Below are positions 34,927 through 43,178 of a stretch of DNA of 64,000 nucleotides, piece by piece. The notes beneath the pieces are model-generated. The model was given only the letters and a program-made list of their open reading frames with translations, searched no databases and was not told the origin of the DNA. The DNA lies in NCBI RefSeq assembly GCF_002258315.1, contig NZ_NOYD01000061.1:62001-126000 (forward strand). The letters are read 5' to 3'. The position numbers were made by a program, and so were the translations under genes. This DNA is from Rhodococcus sp. 06-462-5 (GTDB taxonomy: Bacteria > Actinomycetota > Actinomycetes > Mycobacteriales > Mycobacteriaceae). Positions within the stretch are counted from its first letter, which is position 1, and the number at the start of each line of letters is the position of its first letter.

Positions 34927-35685
34927 TCAGTACACGGAGGTACGACCGCCGTCGACCGGAATGATCGCACCCGTCGTGTACCCGGCGTCGTCGGAGGCCA
35001 AGTGGGTGATCAAGCCGGCGATCTCCTCGGGCCGCCCCAGCCTTCCGGCCGGAAGCCGGTCGACGATCTTGCCGATGAACTCCTCGTCCCAGTTCTCGGA
35101 CATGTCGGTGGCGAAACCGCCCGGCATCACACAATTGACGCGCACGGTGGGCGCGTATTCCTGGGCAAACGCTCGGGTCAGGGCATTGAGCCCGTTCTTG
35201 GCCGCCGCATACATCGCCTCGGGCGGGCTGGGCCGCTCGGCACCGATACTGGAGATGTTGACGATGGACCCACCTCCCGCAGCAACCATCCGGTCCCCGG
35301 CCACTGCCATCAACCGGAACGGACCCTTGAGATTGACCTCTATCGTCTTGTCCCACAATCCCTCGGTGACCGATACCAGGTTCTCGGCCAGCGGCGCGAT
35401 CCCGGCATTGTTGACGACGATGTCCAAGCTCCCGAATCGCGAAATGATGTCGTCGACGGCCGGTTCGATGCTGTCCCAGTGCCCGACGTGAAGCGCGTAC
35501 GGGTGGGCGCTGCCCGGGCCCGAATCACCCAAGCTCGCCACTGCGCTCTCGCAAGCGTCGAGCTTGCGGCTGGACACGATGACCGTCGCGCCTGCGTCCT
35601 TCAGGCCGCGTGCGATCGCCAGACCGAGCCCTCGGCTCGCTCCTGTCACCAGTGCGACCTTGCCGGTCAAATTCGATGTACTCAT
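34927..35685 (-). CDS. SDR oxidoreductase
   Basis: 252 residues starting MSTSNLTGK; ATGA overlap with the acyl-CoA dehydrogenase stop. TGASRGLG, NNAGIAP, NISSIGAE, YAAAK. In levulinate-type (lva) operons an SDR likewise follows an ACAD10/11-like dehydrogenase, reducing or oxidising the keto/hydroxy group. The equivalent function here is an inference from order. Confidence 0.9.
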   Translation of the reverse strand: MSTSNLTGKVALVTGASRGLGLAIARGLKDAGATVIVSSRKLDACESAVASLGDSGPGSAHPYALHVGHWDSIEPAVDDIISRFGSLDIVVNNAGIAPLAENLVSVTEGLWDKTIEVNLKGPFRLMAVAGDRMVAAGGGSIVNISSIGAERPSPPEAMYAAAKNGLNALTRAFAQEYAPTVRVNCVMPGGFATDMSENWDEEFIGKIVDRLPAGRLGRPEEIAGLITHLASDDAGYTTGAIIPVDGGRTSVY

Positions 35686-36884
35686 GTGTACCTCTTCACC
35701 TCGAGTCGAGCGATGGTCCGCAGGTGGACCTCGTTGGGGCCGTCGGCAATCTGCAGAGCTCGGGTGATGGCGTAGAGCCGAGCGAGAATGGTGTCGTTGC
35801 TGACTCCGGCCGCGCCGTAGGTCTGCACCGCTCGGTCGACGACCTTGTGGGCAACTTCCATCGCTGCCACCTTGATGGCGGCCACTTCCGAACGGGCCGA
35901 CGCATTTCCGCGAGTGTCCATCAACCATGCCGACTTCAACACCAGCAACCGGATCTGGTCGATCTCCAGACGGCTGCGTGCAATCCACTCACGCACCACA
36001 CCTTGATCGGACAACGGTCCTCCGAACGCCTGCCGAGCGAGCGAGCGCCGACACATCATTTCGAGAGCACGCTCGGCCATGCCGATCGCCCGCATGGCGT
36101 AGTGCATGCGTCCGGGGCCGAGTCGGCCCTGCGCGATGGCGAATCCGTCGCCCTCCTCCCCCAGCATGTTGGCGGCGGGCACTCGCACGTCGGTGAACTG
36201 AACTTCGCCGTGCCCCAGACGATCCTGGAACCCGAACATGGGCAGGTCGCGCACCACCTCTACGCCGGGAGCGTCGGCGGGAACCAGAATCATGCTCTGC
36301 CGGCGGTAGGTGGAACTGTCCGGGTCCGACTTCCCCATGAAGATCATGAGCTTGCAGTCCGGATCGAGAACGCCGGAGGTGTACCACTTTCGGCCGTTGA
36401 CGACGTACTCGTCCCCGTCACGGGTGATGGTCGAGGTGATGTTGGTGGCGTCGGAGCTGGCCACATCGGGTTCGGTCATGGCGAAGGCAGATCGAATGGT
36501 GCAGTCCAACAGCGGCTTCAGCCATTGTTCCTTCTGCTCCTCCGTGCCGTACATGGCCAGAATTTCCATGTTGCCGGTATCGGGTGCAGAGCAGTTGATC
36601 GCCTCGTTCCCGATGATGGAACGGCCGACGATCTCGGCGAGCGGCGCATATTCGAGATTGGTCAGTCCCGCACCGAGGTCGTCGTGGGTCATGAACAGGT
36701 TCCACAGCCCGAGTTCACGTGCGCGTGCCTGCAGATCCCGCATGATCTGCGGTTGCTCGTGCGGATTGTCGTTCGCGGCGATCTGAGCGTCGTAGACACT
36801 CTCGGCCGGGTAGACGTGGTCGTTCATGAATGTCTCGAGCGTGGCCGACAATTCGGCCGTTCGTTGTGAGTAGGAAAAGTCCAC
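35682..36884 (-). CDS. ACAD10/11-type acyl-CoA dehydrogenase-like protein
   Basis: 400 residues matching the dehydrogenase half of ACAD10/11: GLWNLFMTHDDLGAGLTNLEYAPLAEI, NCSAPDTGNMEILAMYGT, MTEPDVASSDATNI, GRKWYTSG and FMGKSDPDS. The usual catalytic YEG glutamate position reads IADGPNEVH, i.e. aspartate, as in that subfamily. The kinase-like half of ACAD10/11 is encoded just upstream as a separate APH protein (30-base gap). In the known pathway the pair converts 4-hydroxyacyl-CoA to enoyl-CoA through a phosphorylated intermediate. Confidence 0.87.
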   Translation of the reverse strand: MDFSYSQRTAELSATLETFMNDHVYPAESVYDAQIAANDNPHEQPQIMRDLQARARELGLWNLFMTHDDLGAGLTNLEYAPLAEIVGRSIIGNEAINCSAPDTGNMEILAMYGTEEQKEQWLKPLLDCTIRSAFAMTEPDVASSDATNITSTITRDGDEYVVNGRKWYTSGVLDPDCKLMIFMGKSDPDSSTYRRQSMILVPADAPGVEVVRDLPMFGFQDRLGHGEVQFTDVRVPAANMLGEEGDGFAIAQGRLGPGRMHYAMRAIGMAERALEMMCRRSLARQAFGGPLSDQGVVREWIARSRLEIDQIRLLVLKSAWLMDTRGNASARSEVAAIKVAAMEVAHKVVDRAVQTYGAAGVSNDTILARLYAITRALQIADGPNEVHLRTIARLEVKRYT

Positions 36885-36914
36885 TTCCGTGTGCTCCTGT
36901 CGAGTGATGGGGCG

Positions 36915-37874
36915 TCAGCGCGCGAGCAGTGCCGTGCCGGTGTCGATCAACCTGCGAATGGTTGCGGGCAGCTTTTCCTGATCCGGGTCGATGTGGCGAC
37001 CTTCGCGATGCCGACGCAGGTTGTGGCCCATGATCGCTGCCATCTTCAACCGTCCCAGGGCGTCGAACCACGTCATGTCCGGCAGCGCCTGGCCGCTCCC
37101 GGTGTAGCAGGAGATGAGTTCGTCGGTACTGGGCAGACCGGGCACGTCGCGGCCGACCCCGGGAAAGTTGGTGCCGTCGGCGAATACCAGAAACCATCCC
37201 AATTCGACGCGTGGATCACCTGCGCTCCAGATCTCCCAGTCGATCAGAGCTGCCGGTTCGAGACCGTCGGAAATGATGTTTCCCAACCGGTAGTCCCCGT
37301 GGACGAGTGTCGGTGTGATCGCCGCCGGAATGTCTCGGCGGAGCAGTCGAACCAACTCGTCGGCACCCTCCACGAGTTCCACTGGAACCGCAGCAAGCGT
37401 TTTGGACCACCGATCCAATTCGTCTGCCGGCGAGAGGATGTCGCCCGCATCGGGGATGTCCGCGAGCGGCACGGAATGCAACGCCGGCAGCACCTCCGCG
37501 GCTCGACGCATTCGCGCGGCCGCGATACTCGGTTCCACCTCGGGGTCGTCGAGTACCGGTTCGAGCGACTCACCGACGACGAGCTCCATAGCGAACCACG
37601 CCGGTTGCTGCTCGTCGACCGCAACGATCGCCGGTACCGGCACCTCGGTGTCGGCCAGGGCACGCAGAATCGAGGCCTGCCGGAGCATGTCGTGCCGTCC
37701 GACCGAGCGCTGCCCTTCCGGGACTGCTTTGACGACGAAGTCGCCGCCGGACGTCCCCACTCGATACGTCAGTCCCGAGTGTCCGCCGAGGAGCGGCTCG
37801 AACGTGCTGACGGTGACGCCGAGCTCGGCGTCGAGCGCCGCGGTCACCCGTGTGCGCAGGGAGGATTCGGTCAT
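36915..37874 (-). CDS. APH-family kinase, partner of the ACAD10/11-like protein
   Basis: 319 residues with the phosphotransferase fold: catalytic loop LVHGDYRLGNI (HGDxxxxN), then the magnesium-binding DWEIWSAGDPRVELGW. The start overlaps the upstream dehydrogenase stop (ATGA at 37871-37874). In ACAD10/11 and in the bacterial levulinate pathway such kinases phosphorylate the 4-hydroxyl of an acyl-CoA. Aminoglycoside resistance is not suggested by context. Confidence 0.88.
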   Translation of the reverse strand: MTESSLRTRVTAALDAELGVTVSTFEPLLGGHSGLTYRVGTSGGDFVVKAVPEGQRSVGRHDMLRQASILRALADTEVPVPAIVAVDEQQPAWFAMELVVGESLEPVLDDPEVEPSIAAARMRRAAEVLPALHSVPLADIPDAGDILSPADELDRWSKTLAAVPVELVEGADELVRLLRRDIPAAITPTLVHGDYRLGNIISDGLEPAALIDWEIWSAGDPRVELGWFLVFADGTNFPGVGRDVPGLPSTDELISCYTGSGQALPDMTWFDALGRLKMAAIMGHNLRRHREGRHIDPDQEKLPATIRRLIDTGTALLAR

Positions 37875-39079
37875 GGTCGCGGCTCTCTCGGCAGACCGAG
37901 CACACGCTCGGCGATGATGTTGTGCTGAATCTCGTCGGTACCGCCTGCAATTCGATAGCCCGGGGCCCCGAGTAGATGCTCGGACCACGCGAACGTGCCC
38001 CACCTTCCCGAGTCGGACGTCATTTCACGACCGAGCAGCAGGCGTGCGACCTCGGAGGTCCTCGCCATGGTGTCGGTGGCCAAAAGCTTTCCCAGTGACG
38101 CTTCCGGACCTGGATCGTTGCCGGCGATGACAGCACCGGCCACTCTCATGTTGCCGATTCGCTGCACGAAACTACGCGTCACCAGATCGGCCACGGCGTC
38201 ACGCTCGATCTCGGTCAGCTCGCGGCCGAGGTTCTGAGCAAGCGCCACAGCACGATCCGCGTTCGCCAGACCGAGGTTACCGCCGTCCAAGCGTTCGGCC
38301 GCAAGCACCGTCAGGGCAACCTGCCAGCCCTTCCCGACCGGGCCAAGCCGAAGGTCGTCGCGCAGGTGCACCCCGTCGAGGTACACCTCGTTGAAGGAGC
38401 TGCCCCCGGTCATCTGCCGAATGGGACGTACGTCGACCCCCGAGGCGTCCATCGGGATCAGGAACATGGTCAGACCGGCGTGCTTGGCGACGGTGGAATC
38501 GGTTCGGCACAAGGCCACTCCGTAGTCGGCTACCCGCGCACCCGACGTCCACACCTTGTGCCCGTCGATCGTCCACGAGCCGTCCACTGCCTGGGTTGCT
38601 CGTGTCCGAACCGCAGCCAGGTCCGACCCGGCCTCGGTCTCGGAGAACAACTGACATGCGATGACGTCGGCCCGAAGCATGGCACGAACGAACCTGTCCC
38701 GTTGCTCCTCGGTTCCCCACTGCGCGACGGTGGGTGCGACCAACTGTTGCGTGACAGAGAACATCTCGGTCCTCTTGGGCACGTCGAACATGTCCTCGAC
38801 GCGACGGAAGGCAAGTACGTACGACAGTGGCAGATCGCGGCCACCGTACTCGACCGGTGAGTTCAACGCGCCCCACCCCGCGTCGAATTTCGCCTGCTCG
38901 TACGCGGCAATCTCGTCCGTGTGCGCCTGCTCTTCCTCTGCGGTCCAATTCTCGAAGACCGCGACCGTATCCGGCCCGTCTCCCCACGCGGAGTCGGTGC
39001 GCGGCGCGGCAACGGATTTCAGCCACGCTGTTGCCTGCTCGCCGAATTCGAGGATGTCCGGAATCGTTTGTTGTGTCAC
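37871..39079 (-). CDS. FadE-type acyl-CoA dehydrogenase
   Basis: 402 residues. FAD/substrate motifs QLFSETEAGSDLA, DGHKVWTSGA and MTGGSSFNEVYLDGV; C-terminus GGTDEIQHNIIAERVLGLPREP. This is the large-subunit type of actinobacterial FadE found in heteromeric steroid/terpenoid side-chain dehydrogenases. The 377-residue FadE at 41582 could be the partner. Introduces an alpha,beta double bond into a CoA thioester. Confidence 0.9.
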   Translation of the reverse strand: MTQQTIPDILEFGEQATAWLKSVAAPRTDSAWGDGPDTVAVFENWTAEEEQAHTDEIAAYEQAKFDAGWGALNSPVEYGGRDLPLSYVLAFRRVEDMFDVPKRTEMFSVTQQLVAPTVAQWGTEEQRDRFVRAMLRADVIACQLFSETEAGSDLAAVRTRATQAVDGSWTIDGHKVWTSGARVADYGVALCRTDSTVAKHAGLTMFLIPMDASGVDVRPIRQMTGGSSFNEVYLDGVHLRDDLRLGPVGKGWQVALTVLAAERLDGGNLGLANADRAVALAQNLGRELTEIERDAVADLVTRSFVQRIGNMRVAGAVIAGNDPGPEASLGKLLATDTMARTSEVARLLLGREMTSDSGRWGTFAWSEHLLGAPGYRIAGGTDEIQHNIIAERVLGLPREPRP

Positions 39080-39104
39080 TGCATTACCTCTGGTTCGTCT
39101 CGGG

Positions 39105-40256
39105 TCAGACCGTCAGTACGGTGCAGGCACTGATGCCCGGCGCGCCGTACACATGGGTGAAGCCGACACGCGGATCGCCCGGCACTTGACGCTCGCCGGC
39201 TTCGTTACGGAGCTGAGTCACGATCTCGTGCACCTGGCGAAGACCGGAGGCTCCGATGGGTTCACCGTTCGCGATGCAGCCACCGTCGGTGTTGATCGGC
39301 AGGCGCCCGCCGATGTCGGTTTCCCCAGCCGCGATCAGGGCTTCCTGCTCGCCGGGCTCACAGAACCCGCATTCGGCCATGTGCATGATTTCGGCACCGC
39401 TCTCGGTGTCCTGCAGCTGCGCGACGTCGACGTCGCCCGGACCGATGCCGGCCTGCTCGAAGGCCGCACGTGCTGCGTCGGCACTCACACTGGTGGGTTC
39501 GCCGTCGCCCTGAACGGAGGGGCTGAAGACCTCGAAGGACCCGAACCGGCGGGTCCGGTGGGTGATAGCGGCGATCTCGATCGGCCGACCGGCGGCTCGC
39601 GCGACGTAGTCCTCGCCGGCCACGACGATCGCGGCTGCTCCCTCACCCGGTGAGCAGAACATGTACCGCGTGAGTGGATCGTTGACCATGTCGGCTTCGG
39701 CGATCGTCGTGGCATCCATGGCCTCGCGACGCCAGGCGTTGGGGTTGAGAACGCCATTGCGGTAGGCCTTTTCGGCGACCAGGGCCAGCGTCCGACTCGA
39801 GATGTCGTGCTGACGCATGTAGCGGGAGATCTTGGCACCGAAGAACTGGGTGGTGACCATCAGACCGGCCTCGCCGTAGCCGTTGGGTAGTCCCCACTCC
39901 GCCGGTCGTGGGTCGAACGCACCACGCGGGTGTTTGTCGAAACCGACTGCGAGCGCTACATCCGCAGAGCCCGAGCGCACGGCGTTGACGGCCGAGAACA
40001 ATGCGCTTCCGCCTGTTGCGCAACCGTTCTTGACGTTGGTGAACGGTATTCCGGTGAAGCCCAGTTCGGCGACGAGAGTATCGGCGAGACCCGAGCCGTC
40101 ACTGCCACCGAACGCGACCTGGACGTCCGGCCAGGTCAGACCTGCATCGTGTAACGCGTTGCCGATCGCCGTCACAGCCATCTGACGACCGGACACTCCT
40201 GGCTGACGTCCGAATTTGGACAGACCGGCACCGATGATCGAAACTTTCTGTGTCAC
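39105..40256 (-). CDS. Thiolase/lipid-transfer-like protein, aldolase candidate
   Basis: 383 residues of the SCP-x/Ltp thiolase family. A cysteine is present at the nucleophile position (Cys79, NVKNGCATGGS), but the catalytic GHPxGASG reads GEPIGASG, a histidine-to-glutamate change, which argues against ordinary thiolysis. It overlaps the OB-fold gene by four bases (ATGA). Ltp-type proteins paired with DUF35 OB-fold partners perform retro-aldol cleavage of branched beta-hydroxyacyl-CoA in steroid side-chain degradation; the pair here may do the same. Confidence 0.85.
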   Translation of the reverse strand: MTQKVSIIGAGLSKFGRQPGVSGRQMAVTAIGNALHDAGLTWPDVQVAFGGSDGSGLADTLVAELGFTGIPFTNVKNGCATGGSALFSAVNAVRSGSADVALAVGFDKHPRGAFDPRPAEWGLPNGYGEAGLMVTTQFFGAKISRYMRQHDISSRTLALVAEKAYRNGVLNPNAWRREAMDATTIAEADMVNDPLTRYMFCSPGEGAAAIVVAGEDYVARAAGRPIEIAAITHRTRRFGSFEVFSPSVQGDGEPTSVSADAARAAFEQAGIGPGDVDVAQLQDTESGAEIMHMAECGFCEPGEQEALIAAGETDIGGRLPINTDGGCIANGEPIGASGLRQVHEIVTQLRNEAGERQVPGDPRVGFTHVYGAPGISACTVLTV

Positions 40257-40642
40257 TGCGTCATTCCTGTCGATTCCGGTTGCGTGCCGAGCGCGTCGAC
40301 AGCGAATCGGGGCACCGGCGCGGTGGACGTCAGACGCACCGGTGCCCCATCCAGTTCGTCGAAGCTCTCACAGTCGATGATCGCTTCGATCTTGATGCCC
40401 TCTGGCAGTTCCACGTAGCCGACTGCGAAGGGAACGAACCCGCCGACCGGCGGCACGTAGGGAGGAGACTTGGGCGCAAACCGCTGAATCGTGAAGGCCC
40501 ACAGTGTTCCTCGCGTACTCAACGTGATGTTCTCCGCAGTGGGTGTGGCACACCTGCTGCACATCGCACTCGCGGGGAAAGCCACGGTACTGCACACAGT
40601 GCACCTGCTGCCCTCGAGTGCGACGGCCGTTGCCTGCTCCAT
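40253..40642 (-). CDS. DUF35 zinc-ribbon/OB-fold protein
   Basis: 129 residues. N-terminal rubredoxin-like zinc ribbon CTVCSTVAFPASAMCSRC (two CxxC pairs at 14/17 and 28/31), then an OB fold (LWAFTIQRFAPKSPPYV, PFAVGYVELPEGIKIEAII). Such proteins bind CoA thioesters and activate their Ltp/thiolase partner, which is the next gene. 48 bases separate it from the enoyl-CoA hydratase upstream. Confidence 0.9.
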   Translation of the reverse strand: MEQATAVALEGSRCTVCSTVAFPASAMCSRCATPTAENITLSTRGTLWAFTIQRFAPKSPPYVPPVGGFVPFAVGYVELPEGIKIEAIIDCESFDELDGAPVRLTSTAPVPRFAVDALGTQPESTGMTQ

Positions 40643-40690
40643 TGATGCTGCCTTTCGGGCTGTTCGGTCAGAACGCGGACGTGGTGCGGA

Positions 40691-41479
40691 TCAGCGCCCG
40701 ACCCACTTGGGCTCACGCTTCTCGAGGAATGCGGTGACGCCCTCCTTGCCGTCCTCGGACTGGAGCGCATTGCCGACTGCGAGATGCTCCATGACCATCA
40801 GCGACTGGATGTCCGCATCCAGACCGCGGTCGATGCACATCTTGGTCAGCTTCATCATGAATGGGCTCTTGTCGACGAGCGGGGCCACGAAGTCTGCGAC
40901 CAGCTGGTCGAGCTCGGCTTCCGGTGCGCAGGCATTGATCAGGTCGAAGTCGACGGCTTCCTGGCCACTGAGGAGCTTGCCGGTGAGCATCAGCTCCTTC
41001 GTCTTGCGGATGCCGATCATGCGCGGGAGGCGGTAGATGGGGCCCGCGCCGCCGAAGAGTGCACGGCGAATGTGGAAGTCGCCGATCTTGGCGGACTCCG
41101 CAGCGACGGCGAAGTCACACGAGATCATCAACTCGAACCCGCCGGCGGTGACGTAGCCCTCGAGCACCGCAACGGAGGGGGTGTTCATGGAGTACAGGCG
41201 ATCGCACACCTTTGCCGACAGCACAGCGACATCCATGGCGTTGGTGGTGCCGACGAAGTCCGACAGCAACTCGTCGAGGTCGAAGCCGGAGCAGAACTGG
41301 TTCTGCACACCGCGCAGGACGAGAACCTTCAGATTGGGGTCGTTGTCCACCTCGACGATGATCTCGTCCAGACGATGCAGCAGCTCCACCGTGACAGCGT
41401 TCTTCTTGTGCGGGCGGTTGAGCCAGACGCGAGCGACGTCGCCGTCCTTCTCCAACAGAATGTGGTCGGTGTCGATCAT
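40691..41479 (-). CDS. Enoyl-CoA hydratase/isomerase-family protein, first gene of the 11-gene operon
   Basis: 262 residues from MIDTDHILLEK. Oxyanion motifs FCSGFDLDEL and GYVTAGGFELM are intact, and the first catalytic glutamate (GGFELM) is kept. The second (usually PE near residue 140) is replaced: KIGDFHIRRALFGGAG. It may be an isomerase, retro-Claisen hydrolase or dehalogenase-like crotonase rather than a hydratase. Preceded by a strong promoter and regulon operator 3. Confidence 0.85.
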   Translation of the reverse strand: MIDTDHILLEKDGDVARVWLNRPHKKNAVTVELLHRLDEIIVEVDNDPNLKVLVLRGVQNQFCSGFDLDELLSDFVGTTNAMDVAVLSAKVCDRLYSMNTPSVAVLEGYVTAGGFELMISCDFAVAAESAKIGDFHIRRALFGGAGPIYRLPRMIGIRKTKELMLTGKLLSGQEAVDFDLINACAPEAELDQLVADFVAPLVDKSPFMMKLTKMCIDRGLDADIQSLMVMEHLAVGNALQSEDGKEGVTAFLEKREPKWVGR

Positions 41480-41504
41480 GTGACAGCCTTTCGAGAGTGC
41501 AAGT

Positions 41505-41522
41505 TGAACTGGATTCACTTCA
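41505..41522. promoter_or_regulatory. Regulon operator 3
   Basis: TGAACTGGATTCACTTCA matches 14 of 16 arm positions of the palindrome. It overlaps the final base of the -10 box and the predicted start point of the 11-gene operon, an ideal repressor position. Confidence 0.78.
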
Positions 41523-41550
41523 GTATTGATCATCGAGGCGATGGCGTCAA
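41522..41550 (-). promoter_or_regulatory. Promoter of the 11-gene catabolic operon
   Basis: Minus strand TTGACG (41550-41545), 17-base spacer, AATACT (41527-41522). The transcript would start about 36 bases before the enoyl-CoA hydratase ATG and read through to the TetR gene ending at 30869, about 10.6 kb. Confidence 0.7.
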
Positions 41551-41581
41551 TAGCCGATCCGCCGCGACGGCAGCAATCGGT

Positions 41582-42715
41582 CTACACAGCCAGAAAATCG
41601 GCGATCCGCGCCCGGTGCGCACGCGAATCCCCCTGCAGCGCTTCGTTTCCGAGAACTCGGCGGAAGTAACTGTGCGCAGCGTGCTCCCACGTGAAGCCCA
41701 CTCCCCCGTGCAATTGCACGGCCTCGTGGGCCACTTGTACCGCAGCGTCGCCACACACCGCACCCGCGACGGCAATCGCCAGACGAGCGTCATCGGGATC
41801 CTCGTCGTGCACCGCTGCGGCATACCGGGCGGCCGATCGGGCACGCTCGAGTTCGATCAACAGGTCGGCGAGGCGGTGTTTGATCGCCTGGAACGAGCCG
41901 ATCGGGCGGCCGAACTGATGACGCGTCTTGACGTGATCGAGCGTCATCTGCAGCAGGGCGTCTGCGATACCGGTGTTCTCGCACGCGAGCGCCAGAGTCG
42001 CCACATCCTGTATCCGTGCGATCGCGTCGCCGGCTCCGTCCACCGACACCAACAGCGTCGCGGGGGCACGATCGAACGAGATATCCGCTTGTCGCCTGGT
42101 GGAGTCGACGACACGTCGATCACGCACAGCAGATGCACTTTTCGTCGGCACCGCGAAGAGGGCTGCCCCTTCGGGAGCGCGGGCGCTGACGACGACGAGA
42201 TCGGCACCGCCACCTCCGACGACAAAGCGCGCCTGTCCGCTCACAGCCCAACCGTCGCCGGTTCGCAGCGCCTCGAGGTCGTCGGACTCGACGGTAAGTG
42301 CGCTCACCGCCACAACCGTCCTGCCGTCGAGGATTTCGTCGAGCAGGTTCGAGTTGCCCGCCTCCATCATCGCGCGAACCCCTACGGCTGCATGCTGATA
42401 GACAGGTTCGACAGCCAGAGCGCGACCGCATTCCTCCAGGATGATGCCCAGCTCGACCATTCCGTAACCGAGCCCCCCGGCCTCCTCCGGAACAGCAAGG
42501 GTTGTCACCGACATGTCGGTGACCAGTCGTTTCCACAGGTCGACCGAGTAGCCGGGGGCAGCGTCCGCAGCGGCCCGCACCTGTTCGATCGTGGAGTACT
42601 TGGCGAGGACTCCGCGGATGGCCTCGCGTATTTCGGCTTGTTCGCTGCCGGGCGTCAACGCCGACGGCTCCGAGCGAGGCCAGGGGGCTTGTGCGTCGCG
42701 GTGAGATGAGGTCAT
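41582..42715 (-). CDS. FadE-type acyl-CoA dehydrogenase (small-subunit type)
   Basis: 377 residues. Segments GLGYGMVELGIILEECGRAL, DHVKTRHQFGRPIGSFQAIKH and AVQLHGGVGFTWEHAAHSYFRR are typical; the C-terminus is short. Its N-terminal half lacks the strong TEPxAGSD motif (reads SGQARFVVGGGGADLVVV), a feature of the non-catalytic or FAD-sharing subunit in heteromeric actinobacterial FadE pairs. It has its own operator (42727) and diverges from the NTF2-fadA-fadB operon. Confidence 0.88.
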   Translation of the reverse strand: MTSSHRDAQAPWPRSEPSALTPGSEQAEIREAIRGVLAKYSTIEQVRAAADAAPGYSVDLWKRLVTDMSVTTLAVPEEAGGLGYGMVELGIILEECGRALAVEPVYQHAAVGVRAMMEAGNSNLLDEILDGRTVVAVSALTVESDDLEALRTGDGWAVSGQARFVVGGGGADLVVVSARAPEGAALFAVPTKSASAVRDRRVVDSTRRQADISFDRAPATLLVSVDGAGDAIARIQDVATLALACENTGIADALLQMTLDHVKTRHQFGRPIGSFQAIKHRLADLLIELERARSAARYAAAVHDEDPDDARLAIAVAGAVCGDAAVQVAHEAVQLHGGVGFTWEHAAHSYFRRVLGNEALQGDSRAHRARIADFLAV

Positions 42716-42726
42716 GTCGCTCCACT

Positions 42727-42744
42727 CGAGTTGAATTCAGTTCT
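42727..42744. promoter_or_regulatory. Regulon operator 4
   Basis: CGAGTTGAATTCAGTTCT: right half nearly perfect, left half weaker (5 of 8). It lies 11 bases upstream of the acyl-CoA dehydrogenase start codon, in the 91-base divergent region shared with operator 5. Confidence 0.6.
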
Positions 42745-42789
42745 TTCTCGAACCATAACCGCTCGAACCCTCGACAAACAGGGTTTGCC

Positions 42790-42807
42790 TGAACTAAGTT
42801 CAATTCA
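42790..42807. promoter_or_regulatory. Regulon operator 5
   Basis: TGAACTAAGTTCAATTCA, 14 of 16 arm positions match; it also contains a perfect 13-bp palindrome TGAACT-A-AGTTCA. It ends on the first base of the NTF2-like gene's ATG, so binding would block both transcription and possibly a near-leaderless start. Confidence 0.72.
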
Positions 42808-43178
42808 TGTCACTGGAGATTGTGGAGTATTACGCCACCCTGGACGCCGGGCACCTGAACGAGGCGGTTGCGATGCTTGCCGAGGACGTCGCCTTCTCGA
42901 TGATCCTGCCGGGCGGGGCGAATCGAAAGACCGGACGGGCCGCCATGCTCGAGTACCTGTCCGGAAGACCCCCCGTCGACCGCAAGCACCGGGTTCTCCG
43001 ATCTGCCGTCGACCAGGACCTACAGTTCGCACACGGTGCAGTGACCGAAGGCGACCGGACCACGGGCTACTTCGTCGGAACCATGCACGTGCGCTCGGAC
43101 GGTCTGATCGACCGCTACCAGGTCTCGTTCGACACCGAATTCGACCTACTGGTCACCGATGCAGGAGAAGGCCGATGA
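42807..43178 (+). CDS. SnoaL/NTF2-like small protein 1
   Basis: 123 residues of the NTF2-like fold: helix EIVEYYATLDAGHLNEAVAMLAEDVAFSMILPGG, cone-shaped sheet, and DRYQVSFDTEFDLL at the end. Members act as isomerases, dehydratases or hydrolases on polycyclic or CoA-bound substrates. First gene of the rightward operon; ATGA overlap with the second NTF2-like gene suggests a heterodimer. Confidence 0.8.
   Translation: MSLEIVEYYATLDAGHLNEAVAMLAEDVAFSMILPGGANRKTGRAAMLEYLSGRPPVDRKHRVLRSAVDQDLQFAHGAVTEGDRTTGYFVGTMHVRSDGLIDRYQVSFDTEFDLLVTDAGEGR

Noticed and set aside
36915..37874. Aminoglycoside phosphotransferase (resistance gene)
   Set aside because: The fold is shared, but the coupling to an ACAD10/11-like dehydrogenase inside a catabolic operon makes a hydroxyacyl-CoA kinase more likely.
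40784..42709. A 641-codon plus-strand frame over the hydratase and FadE genes
   Set aside because: Histidine- and arginine-rich shadow composition; both minus-strand genes carry conserved motifs.
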